A stretch of DNA of 64,000 nt from Solea solea. Lineage: Eukaryota > Chordata > Actinopteri > Pleuronectiformes > Soleidae. Below, one piece after another: positions 12,615 through 34,140 of the stretch. A program made the translations under genes and the position numbers. The DNA lies in NCBI RefSeq assembly GCF_958295425.1, contig NC_081139.1, positions 22,263,888 through 22,327,887 on the forward strand, in the 5' to 3' direction. The notes beneath the pieces are model-generated. The model made no database searches and was not told the origin of the DNA. It saw nothing but the letters and a program-made list of their open reading frames with translations. Within the stretch, counting starts at the first letter, position 1; each line of letters begins with the position of its first letter.

Positions 12615-15600
12615 CTAAAACTTTGTTCCAAAAAGAATAATAATTAGAACAATGACTATGACGGTGAGGATCAAAATGACCAGCATCTTTCTGTTTTTCT
12701 TCTGATACTGCTCCGCCTGAAAAGAAATTGACAAGAGAAAAAAAAAAGTTACATTGGATTAAAATAAGTATGCAATAATGTACATATTTATCTCTAAAGT
12801 TGTTATATGTTGTCTTTTTAATGCTTGCAGCTCCAAACAATCAGTATCACATGTAAAACTGCCCAGTAATTGTGTTACATTAATCTTTTATAGCAACCTA
12901 CACCGTACATTTGTAATAAACTCACCAAACCAAAAGGTTAAAGTGACATATAAGCCTCTCACAAATGCATTTTTTTTTACCTTTTGTAATTGTTTTAATC
13001 CATCTTCTGTTTTTACACAAGACTGCTCCACATTGAAGTCGATTCGGTCAAGAACGGTGCCCTTAAAGAAAAACACAGGATTTTTTTAACGGATGATATT
13101 TTGCCCTTTGATTTTTTGGTTGGGAAACACAGTAACACAAGTACTTGATGAATCAATTATGAAAAGAATCATTAGTTGTGGGCCTAAAGTGTATTACTTG
13201 AGGACTATAACACAGCAAACCACCTTTGTAAGTTTAGGGTTTGCTTTGACTTGAGGGTCTGATGATGAGGGGACATATTATACCCTATTTCCCCCATTAA
13301 AATAGTTCCCTGGTGTCCTAATGAACATGTCAGTGACATGCTTTGGTCAAAATACCATAAGGATGAAGAATCATAGTAGTTCAATAACCCTGCTAAACCC
13401 GCCCCTTTCAGAACGCTCGGTTTTCGTGCAAGGTCCCTTTATATGCAAATGAGACACAGGCAAACACACACCCACTTCTTCCAGGGGGTTTCTGATTTGT
13501 CCTCTTTACAGCTATATTCGTCTCCCCCTCCCTCCACTAGCTCTCTGACAATATCAACATGTCAGCGAGAGTGCCGTCACAGGAAGAGACGTCCTACATA
13601 AGGATCGAGCCGAACACTGTCCAACTGTAAATCAGTTAAAAACACTTAGGAACAGAAGATCAGCGGTGACACAGAGAGTGCAGCACCGCTGCACAGAGAG
13701 TGCAGCACCGCTGATCGCCACCGCTGATCGCCAGCGGCGCGCTGAATAAACTGTATGTTGCTGTATCAGACCGGAGACTGTGCTCCGGAGACCTCACCAC
13801 CGCTGACCAGCTCCGGTGCTCCGGCGAGCTGGCGATCAGCGGTGGCGATCACCGTGTAACGCGCCACCGCTGATCGCCAGCGGCGCGCTGAATAAACTGT
13901 ATGTTGCTGTATCAGATCGTGTGTTCGTGTGTTCGCACCACTTCACATCAGACTGCAAACAGCGGTCGCCGCATTTAGTCAGGGGACGTATTTCACCGAC
14001 GTACAAACACACACATTGTTAAGAAAAGATCACATAGAGCTCATAACTGACCATTCTGACACGTCCTAATTAAACATATTTGTTCAGTACGTCCTCCATG
14101 ACCGGAGCACAGACTCAGTCTGATACAATCACATAAAGCAGCTGTTTATGCAGCTCGCCGCTGACGATCAGCGGTGCTGCACTCTCTGTGCAGCGGTGCT
14201 ACACTCTCTGTTTCACCGATAGCCTAAACTGCCGCTGGCGATCAGCTGATCGCCACCGCTGATCGCCAGCGGCGCGCTGAATAAACTGTATGTTGCTGTA
14301 TCAGACCGGAGACCTCACCACCGCTGACCAGCTCCGGTGCTCCGGCGAGCTGGCGATCAGCGGTGGCGATCACCGTGTAACGCGCCACCGCTGATCGCCA
14401 GCGGCGCGCTGAATAAACTGTATGTTGCTGTATCAGACCGGAGACTGTGCTCCGGAGACCTCACCACCGCTGACCACCTCCGGTGCTCCGGCGAGCTGGC
14501 GATCACCGTGTAACGCGCCACCGCTGTATCAGACAGTCTCCGGTCTGATACAGCAACATACAGTTTATTCAGCGCGCCGCTGCCGATCAGCGATCGCCAG
14601 CGGCAGTTTAGGCTATCGGTGACACAGAGAGTGTAGCACCGCTGCACAGAGAGTGCAGCACCGCTGATCGTCAGCGGCGAGCTGCATAAACAGCTGCTTT
14701 ATGTGATTGTATCAGACTGAGTCTGTGCTCCGGTCATGGAGGACGTACTGAACAAATATGTTTAATTAGGACGTGTCAGAATGGTCAGTTATGAGCTCTA
14801 TGTGATCTTTTCTTAACAATTTGTGTGTTTGTACGTCGGTGAAATACGTCCCCTGACTAAATACGGCAACCGCTGGCCGCAGTCTGATGTGAAGTGGTGC
14901 GAACACACGAACGCTGACTTTATCCGGCACATTAGCTTCATATATAAAATCCTCTGTAAAACACTGTGCTCCACTGTGCAGCCACCAACAGCACACTTGT
15001 CCCGCCACGTTGACATAATACCGCTCTTCCTCCCTCGCCTGCACTCTGGCAGGGACAAGGTGGAGCTAAGGCGGAGCTTGCGAAGTAAACGTACTGGTGG
15101 GGCGGTAACATTCGCGGTGAAATGCGCATGCTGACGTCATAAGCGCAGGGAATTCAACATCGAGCGTTTTATCGCCTATACTTACACTAAGCGGAACCAC
15201 GAAAACATGACTGAGTATTGTTTTTCCACACTTTGGCGACTGGTAGGGCCCCCAGAGTCCCAAATATCAGTATTAAAATGGTTAAAAAGTTGATTTTGCA
15301 TAATATGTCCCCTTTAAAGTGTCCAGCACTTCATTGTTACCGATTCTCACCTTGTTAATCAAACTGGGACACACTGTCTCAATATTCAGCCTTCGGGCAG
15401 TTGATAACTGTTCATAGCCCTGTCTAGATGTTTTGTGACCTATAGAGCTCTGAATGTCATGTGACTCTTTTTACGAAGTGCCATGTTGGCAGCCTAAGAT
15501 GCAGCTCACTTCACTGCATACTTTAAAATCCACTAATATATCACAAAACATGGCAGGCTGAATATATCTGATCCTTATAATGCCATCAGCGTGCTTTTTA

Positions 15601-18600
15601 CAAGTGTGCAAACAGCCGTAGAGGACATTATTCCAGGCCTGCAGTATCCTGACATCTTCAACCTTTCTAATTAGCTTCCATTCATCTTACTCCAGAGAGT
15701 CACTGAAAGTTTACAAGAGCCTGAAGGGAAACAAATGGACACAATCTGGCTTTGTGACAAACATTCACCTCTGGAGGCTACCGGCTAAAGATAGCATTGT
15801 TGTCACTGGAAGTGTGTGTCACATAAGCCAGTGGAATCTTATTGTTACCTGTTCAACCACCATTCCAGCCAAATCCCGGAAAATCTCGTTCAGGTCCGAG
15901 ATGGACTGCACTATATTTCGGATCTCCCGCTCTCTTTCTTCAACCATGACCGTGTTCTGCTCCACCAGCATCAACTGGTCATCTGTGAATCCCTGAAACG
16001 GCAGAAACCATAGCACGGAGTAAATATTTCAATTCAATATTACTTTTATTCACAAACCAAGCAAAATGTTTAGTTTTACTCTATTATGTTTAGTTTTTAC
16101 TCTAATTGACTGCATATATTTTAGTCGGTTTGTACATGTGATCAGTAATAATTCTGCTTTATTGTACAGTACACAGAAGGTACAACTGTGGAAAAAGCCC
16201 ACTCACTTTGTCATACAGAGCTAAATCTTCATCCTCCTCCATTAAGGGTCCTGAGTCAAAAAAGTGCTTTGATCTCTCCTCACGATTCTTCATACCTGGA
16301 AGTCAAAACAAAAACATGACGCGCAGATGTTTTGAAGAGATATGAAATGAGATAAAGCCCTGACAAGTGACAACAGTTCAAATATGCAAAATGATAGCAG
16401 GGGAGTAAAGATGTAGGGAAAAATAAGACCAGCTTTGGTGGCAGTTCTTACGTTTTAAGTAGCCAGACTGTGTGTGTCTAAAATTGATGGACAGCTCCTG
16501 CAGACTCTGTGCCAGAGATGACACCACGTTTCTCAGTAGCCTCTCCTCTTGCTCGGTGCAGTGGCCACAGCGAGACTGCAAACCTGTCACAGCTCGCTGG
16601 CATCTGTGAAACATCTGCAGTGAACACAAACCCAGTGAGCAGATAGAAAATGAGCAACATTTCATGTATAATGTTATAGAGGTAAAGTTAATTAACCTGT
16701 GTGATCTCCTGGGTGGTGATTTCTATGGCGTGCTCTTCTTCAGTGCTATCATCCAGTGTGGGTCGATTCATATGCTTGTCATGAAGTATGGCCAGATCCT
16801 TCATCTTCTGCCGAATCCGTGTGATTTCATATTGGATCTAAAAAGGGATGTTTAAAACCAAGAAGTAGACTTATTTAGTCAATGCCAATTTATTTCCAAA
16901 AACACAATAGTTCACCATACATACACACAGAGGTTTAATTTTACCTCATCAACTCCCTCTGTCCATTTGGGAGGCAGTTTCTTGGTAACTCCAATGGCTG
17001 CTTCAGGGTCCAGACTAATTCCTGACACCAGGGCCATTCGATCATCAGCCAACTTTAAACATCAACAGATGATGCATTAACACATACTACAACATAATAT
17101 CAATGACAATGGTGTTATGGTTTAGAGTCTAAATTCTACCAGAAGGGAAGCAGCAGTACCTCATCAAGCTCCTAATGTGATTGGCAGAGAGAGGAAGGGT
17201 CCCATGATCCAACATAGACCAAGGAAACGGAGAGAAAGACAGAAGTGACAGAAAGTGAGGCCTGGAAAATCAGCAGTGAAAACCCAGAAAGTGTGTGTGT
17301 TTGCATCTACTCCCACCAAAACGTTTACTACTTTATAATAAGAATAATGCTTTATACAGCAGCTTCAGTGAAGCATTTTCTGGAGGAAATCAGTCTCCAC
17401 CAGATTCATAGATCATTTAACTAATGACTCAACTGAACTACTTCTGCACTTATCAGGAGTGAAAGTCAAAATATTTGATGTTTTTTGAGGAAGGATGAGG
17501 AAGATGGATGTTTCTTTAACAGTAATGCAGTTACAAAAAATAAACTATAACTACTGTAATTACTTAGATAATGCTCTACAACACTTATGGGTGAAGCTTA
17601 AAACAAGGCATTAACCTACACAACAAACAAAACACATTTTGACTACACACATCATTTTCCATATTAATTTATGACATCTCTGAGCTGTTCCATAACTGCT
17701 GTTCTAAATTAAACATAGGGCAATTCATTGAGTGACAGATAAGTAATGTTTGTTTTTTTCTCTCTGGAAAGACAAACATAGGCCAAGTGTACAAACGTTC
17801 ATCAGCAAAACACAGCCGCTGAACTATCAGGTATAAATCGACTGTCACAAAACGTTCGCAGCTCTGCTGCATCATTTCCAGTTTCTCTGCCTCTGAACCT
17901 GCTTGCTTTTGTCCTCGATGGTTCTCCTGAGGTTAACCCCAGAAACAGCACTTTATACACTCATGCCATACAAAGTATTAACAGACAGCATGTGTCAAAG
18001 AACCACAACCACCATCTAAAGCGCTCTGCTCTGCGGGTTTGACTGGGCTGTCAAAAACAATTCTGACTGTGGAAAAGAATTTGAACTGTTCACCCTGGTG
18101 CGCAGTGTCAGTTTTTGGCAAATATGGTGCAGAAACCTTCCTCTGATGGGATACTCCGGGGTGCACAGGACAGGAAAGGAATGAATACAACACCAGCAGG
18201 TAACTGGTTAAAAAACAGTGGAGTGTGAATGCGCACACACACCTGACACCTGCATGCAATATTGTGCAGGTCAAGTCTAAGGCAAATACTTCCAGTGAAT
18301 GGCTATAAAAGAGGAGCCACAAAAAAGCTATGCTGATGGGTTATAGTTTAGACTGGGAAAAGTAGATAAAAACAGAAATAAACACGACAGATGTATAGAG
18401 ACTACACAGAAGAACTGCAGAGGGAAGGAAAATTAAGGCTGTAATTCCTTCTCATTTCACAGATGAGGAGCCTTTTCATTTGTTTAGAGATAACACACTA
18501 TATTAAAGTTCAATTCAATTTTATTTGTATAGCACCAAATCATAACATACATTATATCAAGGCAATGTGCATAGACAACATAAAGTTGATATCAGGATTT

Positions 18601-19754
18601 CAATTCAGCCTTTTTCCATTTTATTTCCCTTTAAAACTTTCACTACAACTACAGATGCCAGCGCTCTAGTGTAGAGTTGGGGCAGCAAATGCCAAGAGAT
18701 TAATTATAAGCCAGAAGATATTTTGTTATACTACAGTGTTTCTCTGGTCTGTGGGTGTGTTGGGCAGGGGTTTCTTCAGTGTTTGAAAGTGGGAGAAGGG
18801 GTCAACAAAGACATTAATTGATAATGTCATCACAAATATCTTTTAATAAGTTTAATGGCAAATGTCTTATGGAGGTCATAAATGAGTTTATGTGTGCTGA
18901 ATGTTTGAGGTATATTCTATATAGAATAGCCATTTGAAACTACACAATGAGCAAATCACAGAGGCTGCAGTTCATAAATATGTTGAGAAACCATGTGTAC
19001 CTTAAGGTGCTCACATTTTAATCATGGTCTGGTAATGCTCCATCAGATTTTAAGGGTTATTACAGAGTAAATAACTGACGTGAACCTTCATTTAAAGAGT
19101 TATATTGTAAAACTGCTATTTCAAATCTGTAACATTATATTTAACCCAAATCGTTCAGTCTTATATCATGTAATGACTAAAATAATTACGGACAGATCTG
19201 TATCAGGGCCTTGGTGATTTAATTTAAGCAGGACTGGGATTTAAAATACTGGATATAAATACTGAGTCTTTATCACATCAATGAACTAAAGCACTGAAAA
19301 CTTTAAACAATATTGTCAGACATAAGTCATACAAACCTATCCGACTAATTATTAGGAATATTAGCTCTATGGCCATTAACATCTACGTCACAATATATAA
19401 CATTGTGATAAACTATTGTACCAATATGGATCAACGCTATTCAAATAGAACAGTCGATGTGCACCTTTCTATAAAACCCATATTATTAAAAACTAAACAA
19501 GGACAGTGTATAAATAATAACTAGCAGCTCCTGGCACACACAGCTGCAGCTAGCTAACTGCTCTGGCTCCATGCAAACACACACACACACACACACAGTA
19601 AAGTGTCAAAACGATGCAGACCACTCACCGCAGCATTGCTACGTGTACTCAGACGGGGGTCGTATGTACTCACTTGCTCAGCCAATATTTGCCGGTTTTG
19701 GATTGCATTGTTCCGCATTAACAAGAAGGCATCGGTCAGACGCCTAGTGGCCAT
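12615..19754 (-). CDS. stx16: Syntaxin 16, trans-Golgi Qa-SNARE
   Basis: Exons (high to low): 19629 or 19674-19754, 17160-17171 (12 nt), 16945-17052, 16697-16837, 16452-16614, 16207-16295, 15849-15992, 12981-13061, 12615-12716. Every junction has GT/AG and the frame closes exactly, giving 306 or 321 residues (human about 325). Syntaxin 16 is a tail-anchored SNARE for endosome-to-TGN retrograde fusion, pairing with syntaxin 6, Vti1a and VAMP4. The start [16 protein letters not shown] is the conserved N-terminal peptide that binds VPS45. A three-helix regulatory region follows, then the SNARE helix ([19 protein letters not shown] through [18 protein letters not shown], including the central Gln) and a C-terminal hydrophobic anchor ([18 protein letters not shown]) ending about five residues from the stop. 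The intron between 13061 and 15849 carries a large foldback transposon. I see no disabling change. Confidence 0.96.
13268..15313. mobile_element. Foldback DNA element with THAP-like remnants in stx16 intron
   Basis: Perfect 14-bp terminal inverted repeats AGGGGACATATTAT (13268-13281) and ATAATATGTCCCCT (15300-15313) bound about 2 kb of GC-rich sequence unlike its surroundings. Inside are repeated cassettes and a long inverted repeat. On both strands a fragment reads [11 protein letters not shown], the C-terminal Cys-x2-His part of a THAP zinc finger, and on the minus strand it is preceded by CAVGGC (near 15000). No full transposase frame survives and no clear target-site duplication is seen, so it is probably a non-autonomous or decayed copy. 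Superfamily assignment (P-like or other) is uncertain. Confidence 0.7.
13919..14905. repeat. Large imperfect palindrome, arms about 320 bp
   Basis: The segment 13919-14250 reappears inverted at about 14590-14905; for example TCACATAGAGCTCATAACTG (14029) pairs with CAGTTATGAGCTCTATGTGA (near 14785). Between the arms lie direct repeats of a cassette (CTGATCGCCAGCGGCGCGCTG and following) also found at 13725. Transcribed RNA could form a long hairpin. Confidence 0.85.
17160..17171 (-). other. stx16: 12-nt microexon of stx16 (Glu-Leu-Asp-Glu)
   Basis: GAGCTTGATGAG is flanked on the minus strand by a strong polypyrimidine tract plus TTAG acceptor and by a GTACTG donor. It encodes ELDE, which in the mammalian protein lies exactly between the exon-1 product and [11 protein letters not shown]. 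Length is a multiple of three, so inclusion and skipping both keep frame. Confidence 0.85.
17172..19628 (-). other. stx16: Long first intron of stx16
   Basis: No internal gene is seen. It contains a fish repeat fragment at about 18505-18600 (TTCAATTCAATTTTATTTGTATAGC type tail) and AT-rich sequence. Confidence 0.6.
18505..18600 (+). repeat. Dispersed repeat fragment
   Basis: TTCAATTCAATTTTATTTG, then TATAGCACCAAATCATAACA, is a commonly seen fish repeat tail. Confidence 0.6.
19629..19674 (-). promoter_or_regulatory. stx16: Two in-frame alternative 5' splice sites of stx16 exon 1
   Basis: Two GTGAGT donors occur 45 nt apart: after GAGCAA (exon end 19674) and after GCTGCG (exon end 19629). Use of the second adds 15 residues beginning VSTYDPRLS, matching the position of the alternative segment known in mammalian syntaxin 16 isoforms. 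Confidence 0.75.
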
Positions 19755-20205
19755 GACTGCCTTTGCTCGGTTTCTAAGTTAACGCTGGACAAAAGGCGGA
19801 TCAGGTGGATGTGATATATATATATTTAAATATATATTAAACGTACGTCCACAGCCGCTGCTAACGTACCGCTAGCTTTAGCTTTTAGCTTTGGCTGCGA
19901 TGAATGACGTGGAAACTCGCAGTTCACCGTCTACAATGGACGACAGGCGAGCTCAAGCGCATCCATCTGTTAAGTGTCGCTAATGCTTGCGTTAAAAGTC
20001 AGAAACATGGCCGCGGGTTTCTTCAGAAATCAGAATTTAGCGTCAGATTAGTGAACGTTTCACCGTTTCAGAAAACTGCGGAAGAAGGAAAACGTAAACA
20101 TCTGCGTCAAAGCCTTCTTCTTCTATTGATCAACGGTGCTACCGAACGAGCATTACCGCCACCTGCTGTCAGCGATGCCACAGTGAAAACTTAAAACTCC
20201 TGTAT
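19755..20205. promoter_or_regulatory. stx16: stx16 promoter / 5' flank, with short repeat
   Basis: This GC-richer interval directly upstream of the stx16 ATG probably holds its promoter and 5' UTR. A plus-strand ORF (19904-20194) has no recognisable domain. At 20105-20175 a short repeat (CTTCTTCTTCTATTG through GCATTACCGCCACCTGCTG) resembles the one at the eef1akmt3 promoter. Confidence 0.45.
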
Positions 20206-20359
20206 TAATCTGTTAAAACTCAATTGGAAGAATACTCAAGTCATGTGTCAGAGTATAAATTATGCCTCAAGTGATTTTCTAAATATTTCTTTTGTTACCA
20301 AATTGTGTGATACTGATTATATTCATTTTATTTTGGTGTTCTTCATTGTACTTACAGAG

Positions 20360-20480
20360 CTGTTGCTCTATACCCATGGTTCTCAAACTGTGGTACATGC
20401 ACCACCAGTGGTACGCAAGCTTCCTGGTACTTGAAGGAAAACCAGAAATACTGTTCTACTGTATATACCAGTGTAGAACA
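20360..20480 (+). repeat. hAT-like short element fragment
   Basis: CATGGTTCTCAAACTGTGGTAC followed by ACCACCAGTGGTACGC is typical of small non-autonomous hAT elements common in fish genomes. Ends were not defined. Confidence 0.5.
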
Positions 20481-20619
20481 AAAGAGGAGCTGTTCAAAGA
20501 GTATGGAAAAAGAAACCGACCACCTCAGACCTCAGAGTATATTGCTTGACACAAATGTAACACTACTATAAACTGCATTAATTATAGTCGTGCTATGTAA
20601 ATCAACTAACTGTAACCAC

Positions 20620-20760
20620 TAACTGTGGTGATAGTGAACTTGAATTAAACCAGTTTAATGACTTTGTTTTTTAAATCTTAGAACAGATGTGCACTAAATG
20701 AGCAATCTTCAACTCCAAAATAAAACCAATTAACTTAAGCTCAACACTACATGGTTTTTT
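20620..20760 (-). repeat. Dispersed repeat, inverse copy of 54150-54300
   Basis: The reverse complement of this segment (GTGTTGAGCTTAAGTTAATT and following, through TTGAAGATTGCTCATTT to AAGTCATTAAACTGG) matches 54150-54300 closely. Confidence 0.8.
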
Positions 20761-20955
20761 TTGGTGATCAAGGTGTCCCAAGCACCCGTTCACTTATGCC
20801 TTCTCTGTATCTCTGGATGCACTACGTAAAATTTAGCAATATTTATTGGTGAAGCTATGATACGTAGCTAGAAGTTGGTTAGTTAGTCTGTTGTGGGCTA
20901 TTGTAAAATCACAGTTCATTTCGGGGTAATGAAAAACAACAATTCACACTATCAG

Positions 20956-22122
20956 GCAGTGGCATAACGTAGTAATGACAAGCCCCAGTACAAGCTTTTA
21001 TGAAGGGCCCTTGTGCATGTGAGTTACTAGGAGTGAACACACACACACACACACTGTATACAGGAGAGGTGGGTCAAAATATCAATAAGTTTTTTTTGGT
21101 CACCCTTACTTGTGCAATACGATAATCGATACGTCAGGGCAAATATTGATATTTTAACTAACAAATTAAGGCTCTCTAAAGTAAACAGTCCCTACATGTT
21201 TCACACTGCTTCATGTCTCATCACGGCAGCTCTGCTCAAAGTAATGAGGGAAACTTTGTCAAAGAAGAGGGAGTTTACAGCAGGATAATGGCAGAGAAAG
21301 CTATGGGGCTAGGGGAAACGATTGGTACCATGGACTGTGCTTGGTCAGTGCTGAGGGGAAAACACATGGGAGCCAGAGCAGAGGAGCTGTTCACTGTCAC
21401 TGTAGTGCTGAAATGACCACTGAAAGTGACAAAACTAACTTCACAACAGCACTCCTATACTTGATAAATAGGCAAGCAACCGTAATAGTTATATGAAGTC
21501 TATAGAGCACAATGAGACTGTGAGTTCATTAAAAAAAAAAAAAAAAACAGCATTATACAAAACGAGAGCTTCCTCTGGTGGTTCTTGGAGGAAAATCAGA
21601 ATTTATTATCAGGTTTATTACAGTCCTAAGTTTATTCTGGATGGTGCAAGTAACTGACCCCTCAGGTCGTTTGTTCAGCTCTTGCAGCCAGCAGCTTGAT
21701 TATTGCAAGACATTGTACACAGTTTTGTTGTCCCAATATTTCCCCGTGTCCCTAAAAGGTTAGGCTGCAAGTAGCCAGTTTAAGTGTCACATTCACTCCA
21801 ACATTTGTCTCCAAAACAGCGCAGCTTTACGCACACCCTTCTCCAGCTGCGCATCAATGGTGCCGTGGAGTTTCCTGTGTTCATACACCACTCAGGCTCA
21901 TACATGTAACTGAGAGCACTCATGGAGTTCAATTTTCACTGTCAGGCGCCCCCAATCTCTCACTCCCCTCACCCATGCATTATTTTAGAGGGGTGGAACA
22001 CAAACTCCAGCAGCACAGCATAAATTATAAATCCCAGACCCGCCTGTCCCCGCGGGCCCTCATCTGCACGGGCCCCAATGCATCTGCTGCACCTGCTGCA
22101 ACGCCTATAGTTACGCCATTGC
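20956..22122. mobile_element. 1.17-kb DNA element with terminal repeats and 6-bp TSD
   Basis: The ends read GCAGTGGCATAAC (20956) and GTTACGCCATTGC (ends 22122), which are inverted repeats with two mismatches. TATCAG flanks both sides (20950-20955 and 22123-22128) as a target-site duplication. The interior shows no intact transposase; short ORFs there (for example 21213-21416) lack domains. It is a non-autonomous or decayed element. Confidence 0.75.
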
Positions 22123-22193
22123 TATCAGATGACTGTACACTGGTTAAGTTTGGGAATGCATTATGTCAATGAGTGTCTTCACCAGGATAGTCG

Positions 22194-22230
22194 TGTGTGT
22201 GTGTTGTGTGTGTGTTTGTGTGTGTGAGAG
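22194..22230. repeat. (GT)n microsatellite
   Basis: An interrupted GT run lies just upstream of the presumed dgka first exon. Confidence 0.85.
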
Positions 22231-22259
22231 AGAGGCGGTGCCACTAATTGTAATTACGG

Positions 22260-22448
22260 CTGAGCGCTCCTCCTCTTCCCACGCTTAAATCCCTTCTATC
22301 CGATAATACCGCGGCACTCGCTCATCTACTCACAAGTACCAGCTGCAGTCAGACAACACGCCGAAGTTCCGTGTGGTGCAGGAGCTCCGGGTCTGGGATC
22401 CGTTTTGATTGACTTTAACTGAAGTGAGAAGTGAGAGACACAGAGAAG
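22260..22448 (+). other. dgka: Probable 5' noncoding exon and promoter of dgka
   Basis: A GC-rich stretch ends in AGAGAAG|GTAAGAG (donor after 22448), a good 5' splice site. It would join the acceptor CTCACAG at 24027, 11 nt before the dgka ATG. The transcription start is not resolvable; the region from about 22240 is the likely promoter. Confidence 0.5.
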
Positions 22449-24027
22449 GTAAGAGAGTCCGGCACGTTCCATCTCCTCTGTTTTACTGTAACCCTGCAGT
22501 GTTTGGCTCAACACCTGTGCTAGACCTAAACAAGAGTGAAGTCCTGCCTGTCAATCACCTGTGAAGACCTGTAATTATAATGTGTGTGATGGATGCGCGT
22601 TTTAATCCTAGTGGCTGATTTCTGAAGTGCTTTGCAGATTGAGTGATTAATCTGATGGGATTGTGTGAGGTTTAGGAGCTGTGATAGAATAGAGCTGGTA
22701 AATTAATATATACATATAATAATATATAATATATCCAATTGTCCATAAGAGGCGGACTCTCTGCAACATACCTTAGAGACTGTCATTATTATTGTGGGTA
22801 AATTGTTGATAGATTTTGTTATGACCCTGTGTTTTTAAAGGTGTGAACTTGTGAAATTATCTGCACAATAACTTTTCACACTCAGCCCAGATCAAGATGG
22901 TGCCTGTCGACACCTTGGATTTCTCAGTTTTCAGAGAAACTCGAGAAACCTGGCAAGGTTGATCAGTGTCTACCCACAAGGGAGTGTTTGAGGAATGGAG
23001 GCAAACCAGTTCATATGAGTCACAGACAAAACAGTGACCTGACTTATATGACAGACTGAGTCCCTGTTCTAGCTGTAATCAGGTGTGGACTCAGATATCT
23101 TATTTTTATCTCTCTTTTAAGGTTCAAGGTTCAAGGGTCACCTTATTGTCATTCATAATGTTAAAAACACAGAGAAGGAAAATTGTCACTCAGGACCAGC
23201 AGAGAGAAATATACAATAAATACCTAATCCAATAATAACAGTTTAGAGCATAATAATACCTGTGACCATCCTCTCTGTTTTATGATTAGAAATGTATTCT
23301 TTTTTTTTTCACTGAAGGAAAAATATAAACACACTACAGACACTGACAGCAGCAGTTAGTCAGTCACATGGAATTAAAAGAAACACATCCAAGACACAGG
23401 TACATCTGAAAAAAGTAAGAGAAGAAAGTGATCATTTAAAAGTCAAAATACACGCACACAAAAAACACTTTCATGCACAAACATGAAAGAATTGAAATTG
23501 AAAGAAATCAATGCAAGTTCAAATAAAATACAGTCAAGAAATAAGAGATTAAGAAGAATAAATGTTAAAGAGTAGTAAAGAATATTACATAAAATCAAAA
23601 TAATATAAATATAATACAGATTAAATGATGACGAAATATGTAAAAAGCATGGCAGCATATTACTAATCTATTAAGAAAGAGAATTTTTGAAGCTTTAGTA
23701 CATCATGGTTCACCACCTGTTCTTTACCACCTGCAATATAAGAGAGATTCTAGCCCCATTTCTTTTGATTCTCCTCCACCTTGTTAAACAAATAATTGTT
23801 CAGCTGTAACACAGAGATGGTGTCACTGCAGAGGAGGCTCTTTGTGCTGGAACCATTCGCTTTTGGTCCATGCAGATTAAGAACAGTCTGAGTCGACAGT
23901 CGTACAGAGAGATCACCCAAAAAAAACAGAACAAAGAGCCGCCGCCATCTCTTTGTGCTGTCGACCAAACCCACTCTGTACAATCTGGACAGTGTGTCCA
24001 CATCTTGTCTTCTCTGTTGTCTCACAG
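22449..24027 (+). other. dgka: First intron of dgka (5' UTR intron)
   Basis: Contains a LINE-tail-like piece near 23118-23160 (GGTTCAAGGTTCAAGG, then CCTTATTGTCATTC) and AT-rich sequence. Minus-strand ORFs at 23750-24025 have no recognised domain and may be repeat-derived. Confidence 0.5.
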
Positions 24028-24038
24028 CTGCTCAGGTC

Positions 24039-34140
<10,102 letters not shown>

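Noticed and set aside
12439..12840. 133-codon minus ORF over the last stx16 exon
   Set aside because: Reads the syntaxin tail exon in the wrong frame; the correct frame encodes the transmembrane anchor.
19904..20194. Plus-strand ORF divergent from stx16
   Set aside because: No domain, and it overlaps a dispersed repeat; more likely the stx16 promoter and 5' flank.
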